Below, one piece after another: positions 56,147-64,000 of a stretch of 64,000 bases of DNA. The position numbers and the translations under genes were made by a program. The notes under the pieces were generated by a model that worked only from the letters and a program-made list of their open reading frames with translations, made no database searches and was not told the DNA's origin. The DNA comes from an uncultured Bacteroides sp. (GTDB lineage Bacteria > Bacteroidota > Bacteroidia > Bacteroidales > Bacteroidaceae). The stretch lies in the NCBI GenBank assembly GCA_949289295.1, contig CASENM010000030.1:48577-112576 (forward strand), written 5' to 3'. How positions within the stretch are numbered: position 1 is the first letter of the stretch; each line of letters begins with the position of its first letter.

Positions 56147-57166
56147 ATGAACAACGTATTTGTATATTGCGAGATGGAAGGCGCACATGTGGCCGATGTC
56201 AGTCTCGAACTTTTGACCAAAGGCCGTAAACTGGCCACTGAACTGGGTTGCCAGCTGGAAGCGATCTGTGCCGGCAGCGAACTTACGGATGTAGAAAAAC
56301 AGGTGTTGCCTTTCGGCGTAGACCGTGTGCATGTGTTCGATGCTCCGGGTTTGTTCCCTTATACTTCTTTACCTCATACTTCCATTCTGGTCAACCTGTT
56401 CAAGCAGGAAAAACCTCAGATTTGCCTGATGGGTGCCACCGTAATCGGTCGTGATTTGGGTCCGCGTGTATCTTCCGCATTGACCAGTGGTCTGACCGCC
56501 GACTGTACCCAGTTGGAAATCGGAGACCATGAAGACAAGAAAAGCGGGGTGACTTACAAAAATCTGTTGTATCAGATTCGTCCGGCTTTCGGCGGTAACA
56601 TTGTGGCTACGATTGTCAATCCGGAGCATCGCCCGCAGATGGCGACCGTCCGTGAAGGTGTGATGAAGAAGGAGATTCTTGACGAGAACTATCAGGGTGA
56701 GGTGATCCGTCATGATGTGGCGAAGTTTGTTCCTGAAACGGACTATGTGGTGAAGGTCATCGACCGTCATGTGGAGAAAGCCAAACATAATTTGAAAGGG
56801 GCTCCGATTGTAGTGGCCGGCGGTTACGGCATGGGCAGCAAGGAAGGTTTCGACATGTTGTTCGAGCTGGCCAAAGAACTCCATGCGGAGGTAGGTGGCA
56901 GCCGTGCGGCAGTAGATGCCGGTTTCTGCGACCATGACCGTCAGATCGGCCAGACCGGTGTGACTGTTCATCCGAAGCTGTATATCGCTTGCGGTATTTC
57001 CGGTCAGATCCAGCATATCGCCGGTATGCAGGACGCGGGCATCATCATCTCTGTGAACAGTGACCCGAATGCTCCTATCAATTCCATTGCCGACTATGTC
57101 ATCAACGGTACGGTGGAGGAAGTGATTCCGAAATTGATCAAGTATTATAAGAAGAATAGTAAGTAA
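56147..57166 (+). CDS. etfA: Electron transfer flavoprotein alpha subunit
   Basis: A protein of 339 residues. The N-terminal domain pairs with EtfB; the C-terminal FAD domain has PIVVAGGYGMGSKEGFDMLFELAKELHAEVGGSRAAVDAGF and GQTGVTVHPKLYIACGISGQIQHIAGMQDAGIIISVNSDPNAPI, the typical FAD-binding sequences. With EtfB it forms the soluble flavoprotein that transfers electrons between the neighbouring dehydrogenase and another acceptor. It starts 2 bp after etfB, so they are co-translated. Confidence 0.96.
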   Translation: MNNVFVYCEMEGAHVADVSLELLTKGRKLATELGCQLEAICAGSELTDVEKQVLPFGVDRVHVFDAPGLFPYTSLPHTSILVNLFKQEKPQICLMGATVIGRDLGPRVSSALTSGLTADCTQLEIGDHEDKKSGVTYKNLLYQIRPAFGGNIVATIVNPEHRPQMATVREGVMKKEILDENYQGEVIRHDVAKFVPETDYVVKVIDRHVEKAKHNLKGAPIVVAGGYGMGSKEGFDMLFELAKELHAEVGGSRAAVDAGFCDHDRQIGQTGVTVHPKLYIACGISGQIQHIAGMQDAGIIISVNSDPNAPINSIADYVINGTVEEVIPKLIKYYKKNSK

Positions 57167-57214
57167 ATTTTCAAGGTAATACTAAGGAGGTAAAATACTT
57201 AAAAAATAAATAAC

Positions 57215-58921
57215 ATGCCAAACTTTTATACAGAACATCCGGAACTCAAGTTCCACTTGAACAATCCGATGATGGAGCGTATCTGCCAGTTGAAAGAACG
57301 CGATTATAGGGATAAGGTTGAGTATGACTATGCGCCTCAGGACTATGCTGACGCGATTGACTCATACGACAAAGTGTTGGAAATAACCGGAGAAATAACC
57401 GGTGAGGTGATTGCCGCCAATGCGGAAGGGGTGGACCAGGAAGGTCCTCATCATGCCGACGGACGTGTGGAATATGCGTCGGGCACAAAAGAAAACCTGG
57501 ATGCGATGGTAAAGGCCGGGTTGAACGGCATGACGATGCCGCGCCGTTTCGGTGGCCTGAATTTCCCGATCACCCCGTATACCATGTGCGCGGAAATCGT
57601 GGCACAGGCAGATGCGGGTTTCGGAAATATCTGGTCGTTGCAGGACTGTATCGAGACCCTGTACGAGTTCGGAAACGAGGACCAGCACAGCCGTTTTATC
57701 CCTCGTATCTGTGCGGGTGAAACCATGTCGATGGACTTGACGGAACCGGATGCGGGCTCTGACCTCCAGAGTGTGATGCTGAAGGCTACATACGATGAGG
57801 CGAACAATTGCTGGCGGTTGAACGGTGTAAAGCGTTTCATCACAAACGGTGACGCGAACATCCACCTGGTACTGGCACGTTCGGAAGAGGGCACGCATGA
57901 CGGCCGTGGCTTGTCTATGTTCATTTATGACAAGAATGACGGCGGAGTGGATGTACGCCGCATTGAGAATAAGCTCGGTATCCATGGTTCTCCTACCTGT
58001 GAGCTGGTTTACAAGAACGCGAAAGCGGAACTTTGCGGCGACCGCAAGCTGGGTCTGATCAAATATGTGATGGCTTTGATGAACGGTGCGCGTCTGGGTA
58101 TTGCCGCCCAGTCTGTAGGCTTGAGCCAGGCCGCATATGACGAGGCTTTGGCTTACGCGAAGGACCGTAAGCAATTTGGCAAGGCCATCATCGAATTCCC
58201 GGCCGTGTATGACATGCTGGCTACTATTAAGGCAAAGCTGGATGCAGGCCGCGCCTTGCTGTACCAGACTTCACGCTATGTGGATATTTATAAAGCGTTG
58301 GATGACATTGCCCGGGAGCGTAAGCTGACTCCGGAAGAACGTCAGGAACAGAAGCGCTATGCAAAACTGGCTGACAGCTTCACTCCGCTGGCAAAGGGTA
58401 TGAATTCGGAATATGCCAACCAGAATGCATACGACTGTATTCAGGTACATGGAGGTTCCGGTTTCATGATGGAATATGCTTGTCAGCGTATCTATCGTGA
58501 TGCACGTATCACCAGTATTTATGAAGGAACGACACAGTTGCAGACCGTAGCGGCCATCCGTTATGTGACGAACGGCTCGTATGCCGCCACATTGCATGAG
58601 TTCGAGGCTGTACCATGTATACCGGAATATGAAGGCTATATGGACCGTATCAAGGAGATGACCCGCAAGTTTGAGGCTTGTACGGCTGCGGTGAAGGAGG
58701 CTCAGGACCAGGAGCTGCTTGACTTTGTAGCTCGCCGTCTGTATGAAATGGCCGCAGTGAATGTGATGAGCCATTTGTTGCTGCAGGATGCCGCCAAAGC
58801 TCCTGAATTGTTCGGCAAATCATTGGATGTGTATGTAAACTATGCAGAAGCTGAGGTGGAGAAACATTTCAACTTTATCCGCAAATTCAATGCAGATGAA
58901 CTGGCTAACTATCGTCATTGA
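57215..58921 (+). CDS. Acyl-CoA dehydrogenase
   Basis: A protein of 568 residues, in the longer acyl-CoA dehydrogenase class with a C-terminal extension. Features are an N-terminal helical domain, SMDLTEPDAGSDLQSVMLKA (FAD/substrate loop), GVKRFITNGDAN, HGSPTCELVYKNAKAEL, and a C-terminal helical domain with NAYDCIQVHGGSGFMMEYACQRIYRDARITSIYEGTTQLQ, whose EGT segment is typical. Its location directly after etfBA shows it uses that electron carrier. The acyl chain length is unknown. Transcription ends at the hairpin at 58939-58988. Confidence 0.93.
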   Translation: MPNFYTEHPELKFHLNNPMMERICQLKERDYRDKVEYDYAPQDYADAIDSYDKVLEITGEITGEVIAANAEGVDQEGPHHADGRVEYASGTKENLDAMVKAGLNGMTMPRRFGGLNFPITPYTMCAEIVAQADAGFGNIWSLQDCIETLYEFGNEDQHSRFIPRICAGETMSMDLTEPDAGSDLQSVMLKATYDEANNCWRLNGVKRFITNGDANIHLVLARSEEGTHDGRGLSMFIYDKNDGGVDVRRIENKLGIHGSPTCELVYKNAKAELCGDRKLGLIKYVMALMNGARLGIAAQSVGLSQAAYDEALAYAKDRKQFGKAIIEFPAVYDMLATIKAKLDAGRALLYQTSRYVDIYKALDDIARERKLTPEERQEQKRYAKLADSFTPLAKGMNSEYANQNAYDCIQVHGGSGFMMEYACQRIYRDARITSIYEGTTQLQTVAAIRYVTNGSYAATLHEFEAVPCIPEYEGYMDRIKEMTRKFEACTAAVKEAQDQELLDFVARRLYEMAAVNVMSHLLLQDAAKAPELFGKSLDVYVNYAEAEVEKHFNFIRKFNADELANYRH

Positions 58922-58938
58922 TTGATAATGGATATTTG

Positions 58939-58988
58939 AAAAGAGGTGGTCTCAAAATAGAAAAACTATGTTGAGACAGCCTCTTTTT
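58939..58988 (+). terminator. Terminator after the acyl-CoA dehydrogenase gene
   Basis: AAAAGAGGtgGTCTCAA (58939-58955) pairs with TTGAGACagCCTCTTTTT (58971-58988), ending in a T run. Its GTCTCAA/TTGAGAC arms resemble the terminal repeats of the element at 22114-22271. Confidence 0.85.
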
Positions 58989-59350
58989 CAAGATTCTTCC
59001 AATCTTTGTCTTACTTTTTTCTGCAGCCATTTGTTGAAGAAGAAAAGAATGACGGAAGCTGCTGCGGCAGGCAGGTATAACAGTAAGGTGGCTGTATCAG
59101 GAATCGAATGTTTCAACAGTCTGAACATATACAGAATCTGTTCGTTATAATTCCATCCTAGATAACCCAAGCCTCCTGCTGTCATAAAGCTGACTGTAAT
59201 AATCCACGAGATGAATATTTTCTTCTCCGTACGCTTTTCTTTCAGATATGTTTCTTCTTCAATCCGTTTCATCATTCTGTAGCTGAAATTGCTCGGTAGC
59301 TTGAATTCCGGCTGTCGGCTTATTGCCCGTTTTAATCCTTTATCTATCAT
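58988..59350 (-). CDS. Small membrane protein linked to the ECF sigma factor
   Basis: A protein of 120 residues with an N-terminal cytosolic segment (FKLPSNFSYRMMKRIEEE) and two hydrophobic helices (IFISWIITVSFMTAGGLGYLGW; ATLLLYLPAAAASVILFFF). It overlaps the sigma gene by 11 bp and is encoded after it. This organisation suggests an anti-sigma or membrane partner, but no zinc anti-sigma motif is present. The name is therefore based on context only. Confidence 0.7.
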   Translation of the reverse strand: MIDKGLKRAISRQPEFKLPSNFSYRMMKRIEEETYLKEKRTEKKIFISWIITVSFMTAGGLGYLGWNYNEQILYMFRLLKHSIPDTATLLLYLPAAAASVILFFFNKWLQKKVRQRLEES

Positions 59351-59897
59351 GGTAGTTTTCTTTGGTCATTAGTAAATAAAGTTTTTTGCGGATGCGGTGG
59401 AGTTTGACTTTCACATTGCTTTCTGAGAGGTGTAAGATATAGCAAATTTCTGAAATAGTTTTTTCTTCTTCATAAAATAATGTAATTAATGCATGTTCAT
59501 CGGAGGACAAGGCTGAAAGAGCCTGTTGTAGTTTATGGATTTGTTCCTCATTGTCTGAGTCAAGCATTTCATCAACTTGTGTATCTGAAATGGTGTTCCA
59601 CAAGTTGTCATCGAAAGTATGGACTTCGTTCTTCTTTTTCCGGAGAGAAGAAATCGTTGTGTTGTAGGCAATGCGGTAAATCCAGGTAGAGAAACAACTG
59701 TCTCCATTGAATGAAGAAAGGTGTTCGAATGCTTTCAGGAAGCAGTCTTGTGTCAATTCTTCCGCATCTTCCGGCGATCCGGTCATGCGGACAATCAGGT
59801 GGAAGACCTGTGGCCCGTAGGTGTCGAGGAAGTAGGAGAAACGTTCTGTTTTCCCTGCCAGAATGGAAGAAATTATATGTAATTCTTTTTCGTTCAT
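59340..59897 (-). CDS. ECF RNA polymerase sigma factor
   Basis: A sigma-70-family factor of 185 residues. Region 2 contains YGPQVFHLIVRMTGSPEDAEELTQDCFLKAFEHLSSFNGDSCFSTWIYRIAYNTTISSLR; region 4 contains LSALSSDEHALITLFYEEEKTISEICYILHLSESNVKVKLHRIRKKL with its helix-turn-helix. It is an extracytoplasmic-function sigma directing RNA polymerase to promoters such as the matching pair at 59906-59990, including its own. The ATG at 59897 is only about 9 bp from that -10, so the transcript may be leaderless. Confidence 0.93.
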   Translation of the reverse strand: MNEKELHIISSILAGKTERFSYFLDTYGPQVFHLIVRMTGSPEDAEELTQDCFLKAFEHLSSFNGDSCFSTWIYRIAYNTTISSLRKKKNEVHTFDDNLWNTISDTQVDEMLDSDNEEQIHKLQQALSALSSDEHALITLFYEEEKTISEICYILHLSESNVKVKLHRIRKKLYLLMTKENYHDR

Positions 59898-59905
59898 GTC
59901 ACCTG

Positions 59906-59933
59906 TTAGACGCGAGGTTTTAGAAAAGGTTAC
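59906..59933 (-). promoter_or_regulatory. ECF-type promoter driving the sigma gene
   Basis: Minus strand GTAACCTTTT (-35, from 59933), then CGTCTAA (59912-59906); AAC and CGTC are 16 bp apart. It points to the sigma gene itself (autoregulation). The GGTTAC/GTAACC arms (59928-59933/59966-59971) are shared with the divergent copy. Confidence 0.68.
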
Positions 59934-59965
59934 AAAATTTATATATGAATATTATTTGTATAACT

Positions 59966-59990
59966 GTAACCTTTCCATTAAGTTTGCGTC
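59966..59990 (+). promoter_or_regulatory. ECF-type promoter driving the DUF6249-like gene
   Basis: GTAACCTTT (59966-59974), then CGTC (59987-59990), again 16 bp between AAC and CGTC. It is the mirror image of the sigma gene promoter, 37 bp before the ATG at 60027. Confidence 0.65.
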
Positions 59991-60026
59991 AAAAGCTACA
60001 AAGAAACAAATTTAATTTTAATTGTC

Positions 60027-60416
60027 ATGAAAGAATTAATGCTTGTAGCCAATGTGGCTATTGTTTTTGGAGTGGTGTATAAGTTGTTTGAACTTTTTGT
60101 GAGACGGAAAGAACGGATGATGTTTATTGAAAAAATGGGAGACAAATTGACTCCTGAAATATGGAAGGAAGGAATGTCTTATCCTCCCTGTGGGTTTTCA
60201 TTCAGCGCTTTGCGCTGGGGATGCCTGGCTTTGGGGTTGGGATTCGGCTTGTTGATGGGATATTCGATTGTTTATTTGACTGACCCGGAAGCTTTGGGTT
60301 ACCGTGTGAGTGAGACTGTTTCGATTATTTATGGAGCAAGTGTGTTGATTGGTGGCGGAGTTGGGCTGATAGTGTCATATGTGATTGAGATTTGTCAGCG
60401 GAATAAAAAGAATTAA
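60027..60416 (+). CDS. DUF6249-like small membrane protein
   Basis: A protein of 129 residues. An N-terminal helix (ELMLVANVAIVFGVVYKLFELFVRRKERMMFIEKMGDKL) leads to a soluble segment, then two more hydrophobic helices (WGCLALGLGFGLLMGYSIVYL; IIYGASVLIGGGVGLIVSYVI). The pattern matches the DUF6249 membrane proteins found next to ECF sigma factors in Bacteroides. The shared promoter element indicates that it belongs to the regulon of the sigma factor. Function unknown. Confidence 0.75.
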   Translation: MKELMLVANVAIVFGVVYKLFELFVRRKERMMFIEKMGDKLTPEIWKEGMSYPPCGFSFSALRWGCLALGLGFGLLMGYSIVYLTDPEALGYRVSETVSIIYGASVLIGGGVGLIVSYVIEICQRNKKN

Positions 60417-60444
60417 ATTTTGATTTTTACTATAATATAATTAA

Positions 60445-61569
60445 ATGAGAAAAATTGTATTGGCTTTAGATTCCTATAAGGGATGTTTGAGTTCGGAAGA
60501 GGTGGAAACCTGTGTGGCTGAGGCTCTTCGTGAACGTTTTCCAGAGTGTGAGATAAAATGTGTTCCAATGTCTGATGGGGGAGAAGGTTTGCTGGATGCC
60601 TTGAAAAAATTCTTGGATATCCGGATTGAATATGCACCTGCTTATGATCCGTTGATGCGGAAGAAAGAAGCCCGTTATGGAATATTGCCGGATGGGGAAA
60701 CGGTTGTGATTGAAATGGCTGAAATAAACGGCCTGCCCTTATTGAGCAAGAAGGACCGGAATCCGATGAAGACGACTACTTTCGGCACTGGAGAGGTGAT
60801 ATTGGATGCATTGTCTCATGAGTATTATAAATTCCTGATTGGTGTGGGAGGAAGTGCCACAAACGATGCGGGAATGGGAATGTTGGAAGATTTGGGCGTA
60901 TGTTTTTTAGACGATAATGGACGTAAACTGACAGCAAGTGGAGAGGCAATGTGCAAGATTTCCAGCATGGACCTTACTTGCTTTGAGAGGATGCTTTCTT
61001 CATGTACATTTAAAGTGGCTTGTGATGTGATGAATCCGTTTTGTGGACCGGAAGGGGCCGCTTATATGTTTGCTTCCCAGAAAGGTGCCACTCCCGAGCA
61101 GGTGAAAGAGCTTGATGAGGGTATGAACCGTTTCGCTGATGTGATATCCAAAAGTCTGGGAAAAGAAGTGAGGAATGTACCGGGAGCGGGTGCAGCCGGA
61201 GGTTTGGGAGGTGCTTGCTGGGCATTCTTGAATGCGGAACTCGTGTCGGGTATAGATTTGATTCTGGATTTGATAGATTTTGAAAAAGAGCTGGAAGATG
61301 CCGATCTGGTTATAACCGGTGAAGGTAAGTCTGATATACAGACTCTGTTGGGGAAGGTATCGTCAGGAGTATTGAAAAGAACATCCCGCTTGAATGTTCC
61401 TACTCTTTTGCTGTCGGGGAAAATTGAAAATCAAGATGCATTGCTTCATGCCGGTTTTGACAGACTCGTTGAGGTGAGTCCTGAAAATATGCCGTTGAGT
61501 GAGGCGATGAAGCCGGAAGTGGCAAAAGAGAACCTTCGTCGTGCGATACGTGAATTGTCATTGAGCTGA
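60445..61569 (+). CDS. Glycerate kinase
   Basis: Cytosolic kinase of 374 residues phosphorylating D-glycerate (GarK/GlxK family; whether the 2- or 3-phosphate is formed is uncertain). It starts IVLALDSYKGCLSSEEVETCVAEAL, then VPMSDGGEGLLDAL and KFLIGVGGSATNDAGMGMLEDLG, and later GAGAAGGLGGACWAFLNAELVSGIDLIL and VITGEGKSDIQTLLGKV, all typical of the family. It begins 28 bp after the DUF6249-like gene and could be co-transcribed with it or have its own promoter. Confidence 0.93.
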   Translation: MRKIVLALDSYKGCLSSEEVETCVAEALRERFPECEIKCVPMSDGGEGLLDALKKFLDIRIEYAPAYDPLMRKKEARYGILPDGETVVIEMAEINGLPLLSKKDRNPMKTTTFGTGEVILDALSHEYYKFLIGVGGSATNDAGMGMLEDLGVCFLDDNGRKLTASGEAMCKISSMDLTCFERMLSSCTFKVACDVMNPFCGPEGAAYMFASQKGATPEQVKELDEGMNRFADVISKSLGKEVRNVPGAGAAGGLGGACWAFLNAELVSGIDLILDLIDFEKELEDADLVITGEGKSDIQTLLGKVSSGVLKRTSRLNVPTLLLSGKIENQDALLHAGFDRLVEVSPENMPLSEAMKPEVAKENLRRAIRELSLS

Positions 61570-61576
61570 TAGGTTT

Positions 61577-62602
61577 TCATGCCTTCTTCCCGAAGGTGGA
61601 ATTAACCCATTGTGGCAGGATACACACTCCGATGATTAAATATGAATAATAGGTAATCAGTCGCCAGATGAATGCGGCGATGAGTGCTGTACCTGCCGCA
61701 GTAAAAAAGTCTCCGTAATATACTTTGAACATGTATTCTCCAAAACCGCTTCCGCCGGGTGTAGGAGTGACTACCAGAATCATCCAGATGACAAGTTGAC
61801 GTGCGAAAGCTAAAAGATGGTCGCCGCCTGTGGAGAATGCAAAAAGTAGAGCGTTGACCACCCAATAGCGGGAACACCATGCCCATGCTGTCATCAGAAA
61901 GCATTTTGTCCAGAATCTGAAAGAACGTTTGCTGATTTCCCGTGAACTGGTTACTAAATCGTCTCCTAATTTCTCTATGTTGCTCTTCCAACGGCGTAAG
62001 AATGGAAGTGAGAAGAATGCGCTTAAAATATTGCTTACCCACATGGCTTTGTGGAATAAAGCAATATAGAGTATCAAAGTCCATAGGCAGACGAGTGCTA
62101 GAACGGTCATGAATATAAATTGTACTCCGGTGTCAAAAGTGGCATTGTTCATGAATAATATGTCCGTAGGGAAAAGTGTCAGAACGGCCAGACAAGCAAA
62201 CGAGAGGAACAGTTCATCCAAAAATAAATTGGCAATCATGATAGAAGTTCCTTCGCCTCCGGTCAGTCCTTCTTTGTGAAGATATACGGCAATCAGGCTG
62301 CTTCCTCCTACAGCTGAGGGCGTAGCGGCTGAGGTGAATTCACAAAGCATGTTCACACGAAATGCTTGCTTCCATGAAAGTTTGTTGCCGACTAATACTT
62401 TGAACCTCTGTGTAAGTGCTAAGTTTTGACATACCATAAACAGGGCGGCCAGAATGACTCCACACCACATTTGTGCATCAGGCTTTAGCGATGCGAACAT
62501 GGACGGTTTGAATTCTTTCCAGAACAGGCCGCCAATGACAGCCAGTCCTAATATGATGGGGAATGCTATGTAATAAGGATTGAAAAGTGTTTCTTTTTTC
62601 AT
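61577..62602 (-). CDS. Flippase-like/LPG synthase TM-region protein (UPF0104)
   Basis: Inner-membrane protein of 341 residues with about eight hydrophobic helices; TPSAVGGSSLIAVYLHKEGLTGGEG and VVTPTPGGSGFGEYMFKVYYGDFF are characteristic of the lysylphosphatidylglycerol synthase TM family, members of which flip or modify membrane lipids. No aminoacyl-transferase domain is present. Its ATG overlaps the stop of the upstream glycosyltransferase (ATGA at 62599-62602), so the two act together, probably on a glycolipid. Confidence 0.87.
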   Translation of the reverse strand: MKKETLFNPYYIAFPIILGLAVIGGLFWKEFKPSMFASLKPDAQMWCGVILAALFMVCQNLALTQRFKVLVGNKLSWKQAFRVNMLCEFTSAATPSAVGGSSLIAVYLHKEGLTGGEGTSIMIANLFLDELFLSFACLAVLTLFPTDILFMNNATFDTGVQFIFMTVLALVCLWTLILYIALFHKAMWVSNILSAFFSLPFLRRWKSNIEKLGDDLVTSSREISKRSFRFWTKCFLMTAWAWCSRYWVVNALLFAFSTGGDHLLAFARQLVIWMILVVTPTPGGSGFGEYMFKVYYGDFFTAAGTALIAAFIWRLITYYSYLIIGVCILPQWVNSTFGKKA

Positions 62603-63747
62603 GCGTGATAACGTTTGATAAGACTGGCGTATCGGTCGCTCACTTCGTCAGCGATATCTTTCCATGAGCGTGCCAATGTTTGGGAGGCCTGCCGGCTTAC
62701 TTTTTCAAGTTGGGGCTTGTCTTGTAGTATATACCTGATTTTTCCGGCAAAAATTTCTTTGTCGTTTTCTGTAAGAAATCCGTTGTATCCGTCTTGTATG
62801 ATGGATGCAGCCGTTGAACCGTCGATCAGTACCGAAGGTGTATGCAGGGCGGCTGCTTCGCGCACTACTAAAGGGGCGTTGTCGTATAGTGAAGGAAACA
62901 GGAACAAATCTGCTGCTGTATAATATTTATGCAGTTCGTTTCTGTCTGTTATGCATCCTAAGAAAGTGACTTTATCATGGAGTCCTAGCTTTTCATTCAG
63001 TTCTTTCAGAGTGTTGGTGGCATATCCGGTACCGATAAAGAACATTTTGAACGGAATAGATTTCAGCAAAGCGATTGATTCAAGTAGAAAATCCAGATTT
63101 TTTTCTAAAATGTGCTGGCCTACATAAAGAAATAATGGAATGTCTTTATCGATGCCTAATTCTTTCCGGTAAGTGTTTTTTTCTGATTCTGAATATGTGC
63201 CGGCAAAATCATTTCCGTTGTCTACTACTTCTATTTTCCCTTTATATCCATATTCGCGTAAGGTTTCTTCTACAGAAGCTTGCGGAATCCATACTTCATC
63301 TGCACGGTTGTAGAAATTTACGATGCGCTTGATAATAAGGTCTATAATCAGTTTGCTGGGAATAACTCGCTCAAAATCGGCTTTGTATTTGGAGTGGAAA
63401 GTGGCGACAATCGGAATGTGGCGTGAATGTGCCAGCCGCATGGCCAATTCTCCGGATGAAAACGGACAATGTGCATGTAGCAAGGTGAACGGAAGACTGC
63501 TGATTTGTTTGTAGAACGGTAAATCGATATAGGGGAATCCCATTCTGTATGGTTTTCGTTTGGGTATGGGCATAGATACATATCTATATACAGGATAAGG
63601 TGTGCTGTCATATAAATCTGTATTTGCAGAAGGAGTAATGACGCATACCTCTTCTCCTTTATGGTGTAACCAATATGCGTAGTTCTGTGTGGTGACAGAT
63701 ACTCCATCCATAATGGGGGGAAAACAGTCATTGAATAGTCCGATCAT
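62599..63747 (-). CDS. Family 4 glycosyltransferase, diglucosyl-diacylglycerol-synthase-like
   Basis: GT4 enzyme of 382 residues with the GT-B fold. N-terminal part: GLFNDCFPPIMDGVSVTTQNYAYWLHHKGEEVCVITP. C-terminal part: FLYVGQHILEKNLDFLLESI, VTFLGCITDRNELHKYYTAADLFLFPSLYDNAPLVVREAAALHTPSVLIDGS, the sugar-nucleotide site with the E-x7-E-type pattern. It transfers a sugar to a lipid or glycan. The start at 63747 is chosen because a -7 box (63784-63791) lies between it and the extension to 63786. Operon with the flippase-like gene. Confidence 0.88.
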   Translation of the reverse strand: MIGLFNDCFPPIMDGVSVTTQNYAYWLHHKGEEVCVITPSANTDLYDSTPYPVYRYVSMPIPKRKPYRMGFPYIDLPFYKQISSLPFTLLHAHCPFSSGELAMRLAHSRHIPIVATFHSKYKADFERVIPSKLIIDLIIKRIVNFYNRADEVWIPQASVEETLREYGYKGKIEVVDNGNDFAGTYSESEKNTYRKELGIDKDIPLFLYVGQHILEKNLDFLLESIALLKSIPFKMFFIGTGYATNTLKELNEKLGLHDKVTFLGCITDRNELHKYYTAADLFLFPSLYDNAPLVVREAAALHTPSVLIDGSTAASIIQDGYNGFLTENDKEIFAGKIRYILQDKPQLEKVSRQASQTLARSWKDIADEVSDRYASLIKRYHA

Positions 63748-63783
63748 ATTTGCATTCTCGAGTTTCGTAAAATAATATGTCTG

Positions 63784-63791
63784 CAAAGTTA
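63784..63791 (-). promoter_or_regulatory. Putative -7 box for the glycosyltransferase-flippase operon
   Basis: Minus strand TAACTTTG, about 37 bp before the ATG at 63747. The region from here to the window end has no gene that I can support; a plus-strand TATATTTG (63843-63850) could start a gene outside the window. Confidence 0.5.
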
Positions 63792-64000
63792 CAATCTATT
63801 TTTTTGTCATGTGGAATTAGCCAAGAATATTTTGTTTCCCGGTATATTTGTTTTTTTAGCTGCAGAGTCCAACAGCAAGTGCAACATTACAAAATATTTT
63901 TGAAAAAGCACAATTTAGGTGTATCAAATTGTAGCTTTTCTCTTGGCCTTCTATTGAGTTTGTACTGAACTTTCTTGATGTATACATCCGTAAAATCGTT

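Overview
ORGANISM. The window looks like the chromosome of a gut Bacteroides/Phocaeicola-type bacterium. The evidence is a SusC/SusD pair, a sialic-acid operon with an AGE-type epimerase, AspT/YidE-type and ROK proteins of Bacteroidales type, many lipoproteins with short lipoboxes, and repeated -7 promoter boxes of the form TAnnTTTG, several with a TTG/TTTG box 19-20 bp upstream. No rRNA or tRNA gene was seen. LAYOUT 1-13.5 kb: the 5' part of a GH29 alpha-L-fucosidase; methylmalonyl-CoA mutase small and large subunits (mutA, mutB) separated by a small GxxExxY-family gene carried between terminal inverted repeats; a secreted metallophosphoesterase; aspartate-semialdehyde dehydrogenase; a cation/proton antiporter overlapping a TcdA/ThiF-like gene; a LolD-type ATPase overlapping a CvfB-like S1 protein. 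LAYOUT 13.6-16.6 kb: a secreted Pro/Asn-rich protein and a two-gene ATPase + DUF4435 pair resembling compact PARIS/OLD-type defence. LAYOUT 16.6-30.2 kb: a sialic-acid utilisation locus read leftwards (mutarotase, lyase, epimerase, MFS transporter, sialidase, then SusC/SusD from a separate promoter) with a divergent ROK regulator. The SusC gene carries a one-base frameshift in a G run. A large nested stem-loop lies between the epimerase and the transporter. LAYOUT 30.4-35.2 kb: EamA transporter, UPF1-like helicase, AspT/YidE-type transporter. LAYOUT 35.5-51.2 kb (accessory island): two paralogous 764-residue outer-membrane beta-barrels, an AAA/PD-(D/E)XK protein, a membrane-spanning TPR sensor-regulator, and an apparent RiPP cassette: DUF3244-like secreted protein, transglutaminase-like lipoprotein, radical SAM/SPASM maturase, and a 62-residue precursor ending in Cys-x3-Cys-x5-Cys-x3-Cys. 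It is followed by the second barrel, a PqqD-like/M50 membrane protease and an O-antigen-ligase-like TPR protein. The island ends in degraded 3' ends of another AAA/PD-(D/E)XK gene and another barrel. LAYOUT 51.2-64 kb: GH116 glycosidase, MscS channel, etfB-etfA-acyl-CoA dehydrogenase operon, an ECF sigma module with symmetric divergent promoters, glycerate kinase, and a glycosyltransferase-flippase pair. MOST INTERESTING: the radical-SAM RiPP island (about 39.5-50.8 kb) is the best candidate for an undescribed system. Other notable points are the GxxExxY element splitting mutAB, a multi-palindrome repeat found twice (7.7 and 33.3 kb), the SusC frameshift, and the nested hairpin in the nan operon. 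All family names come from reading translations and motifs by eye; no database search was run.
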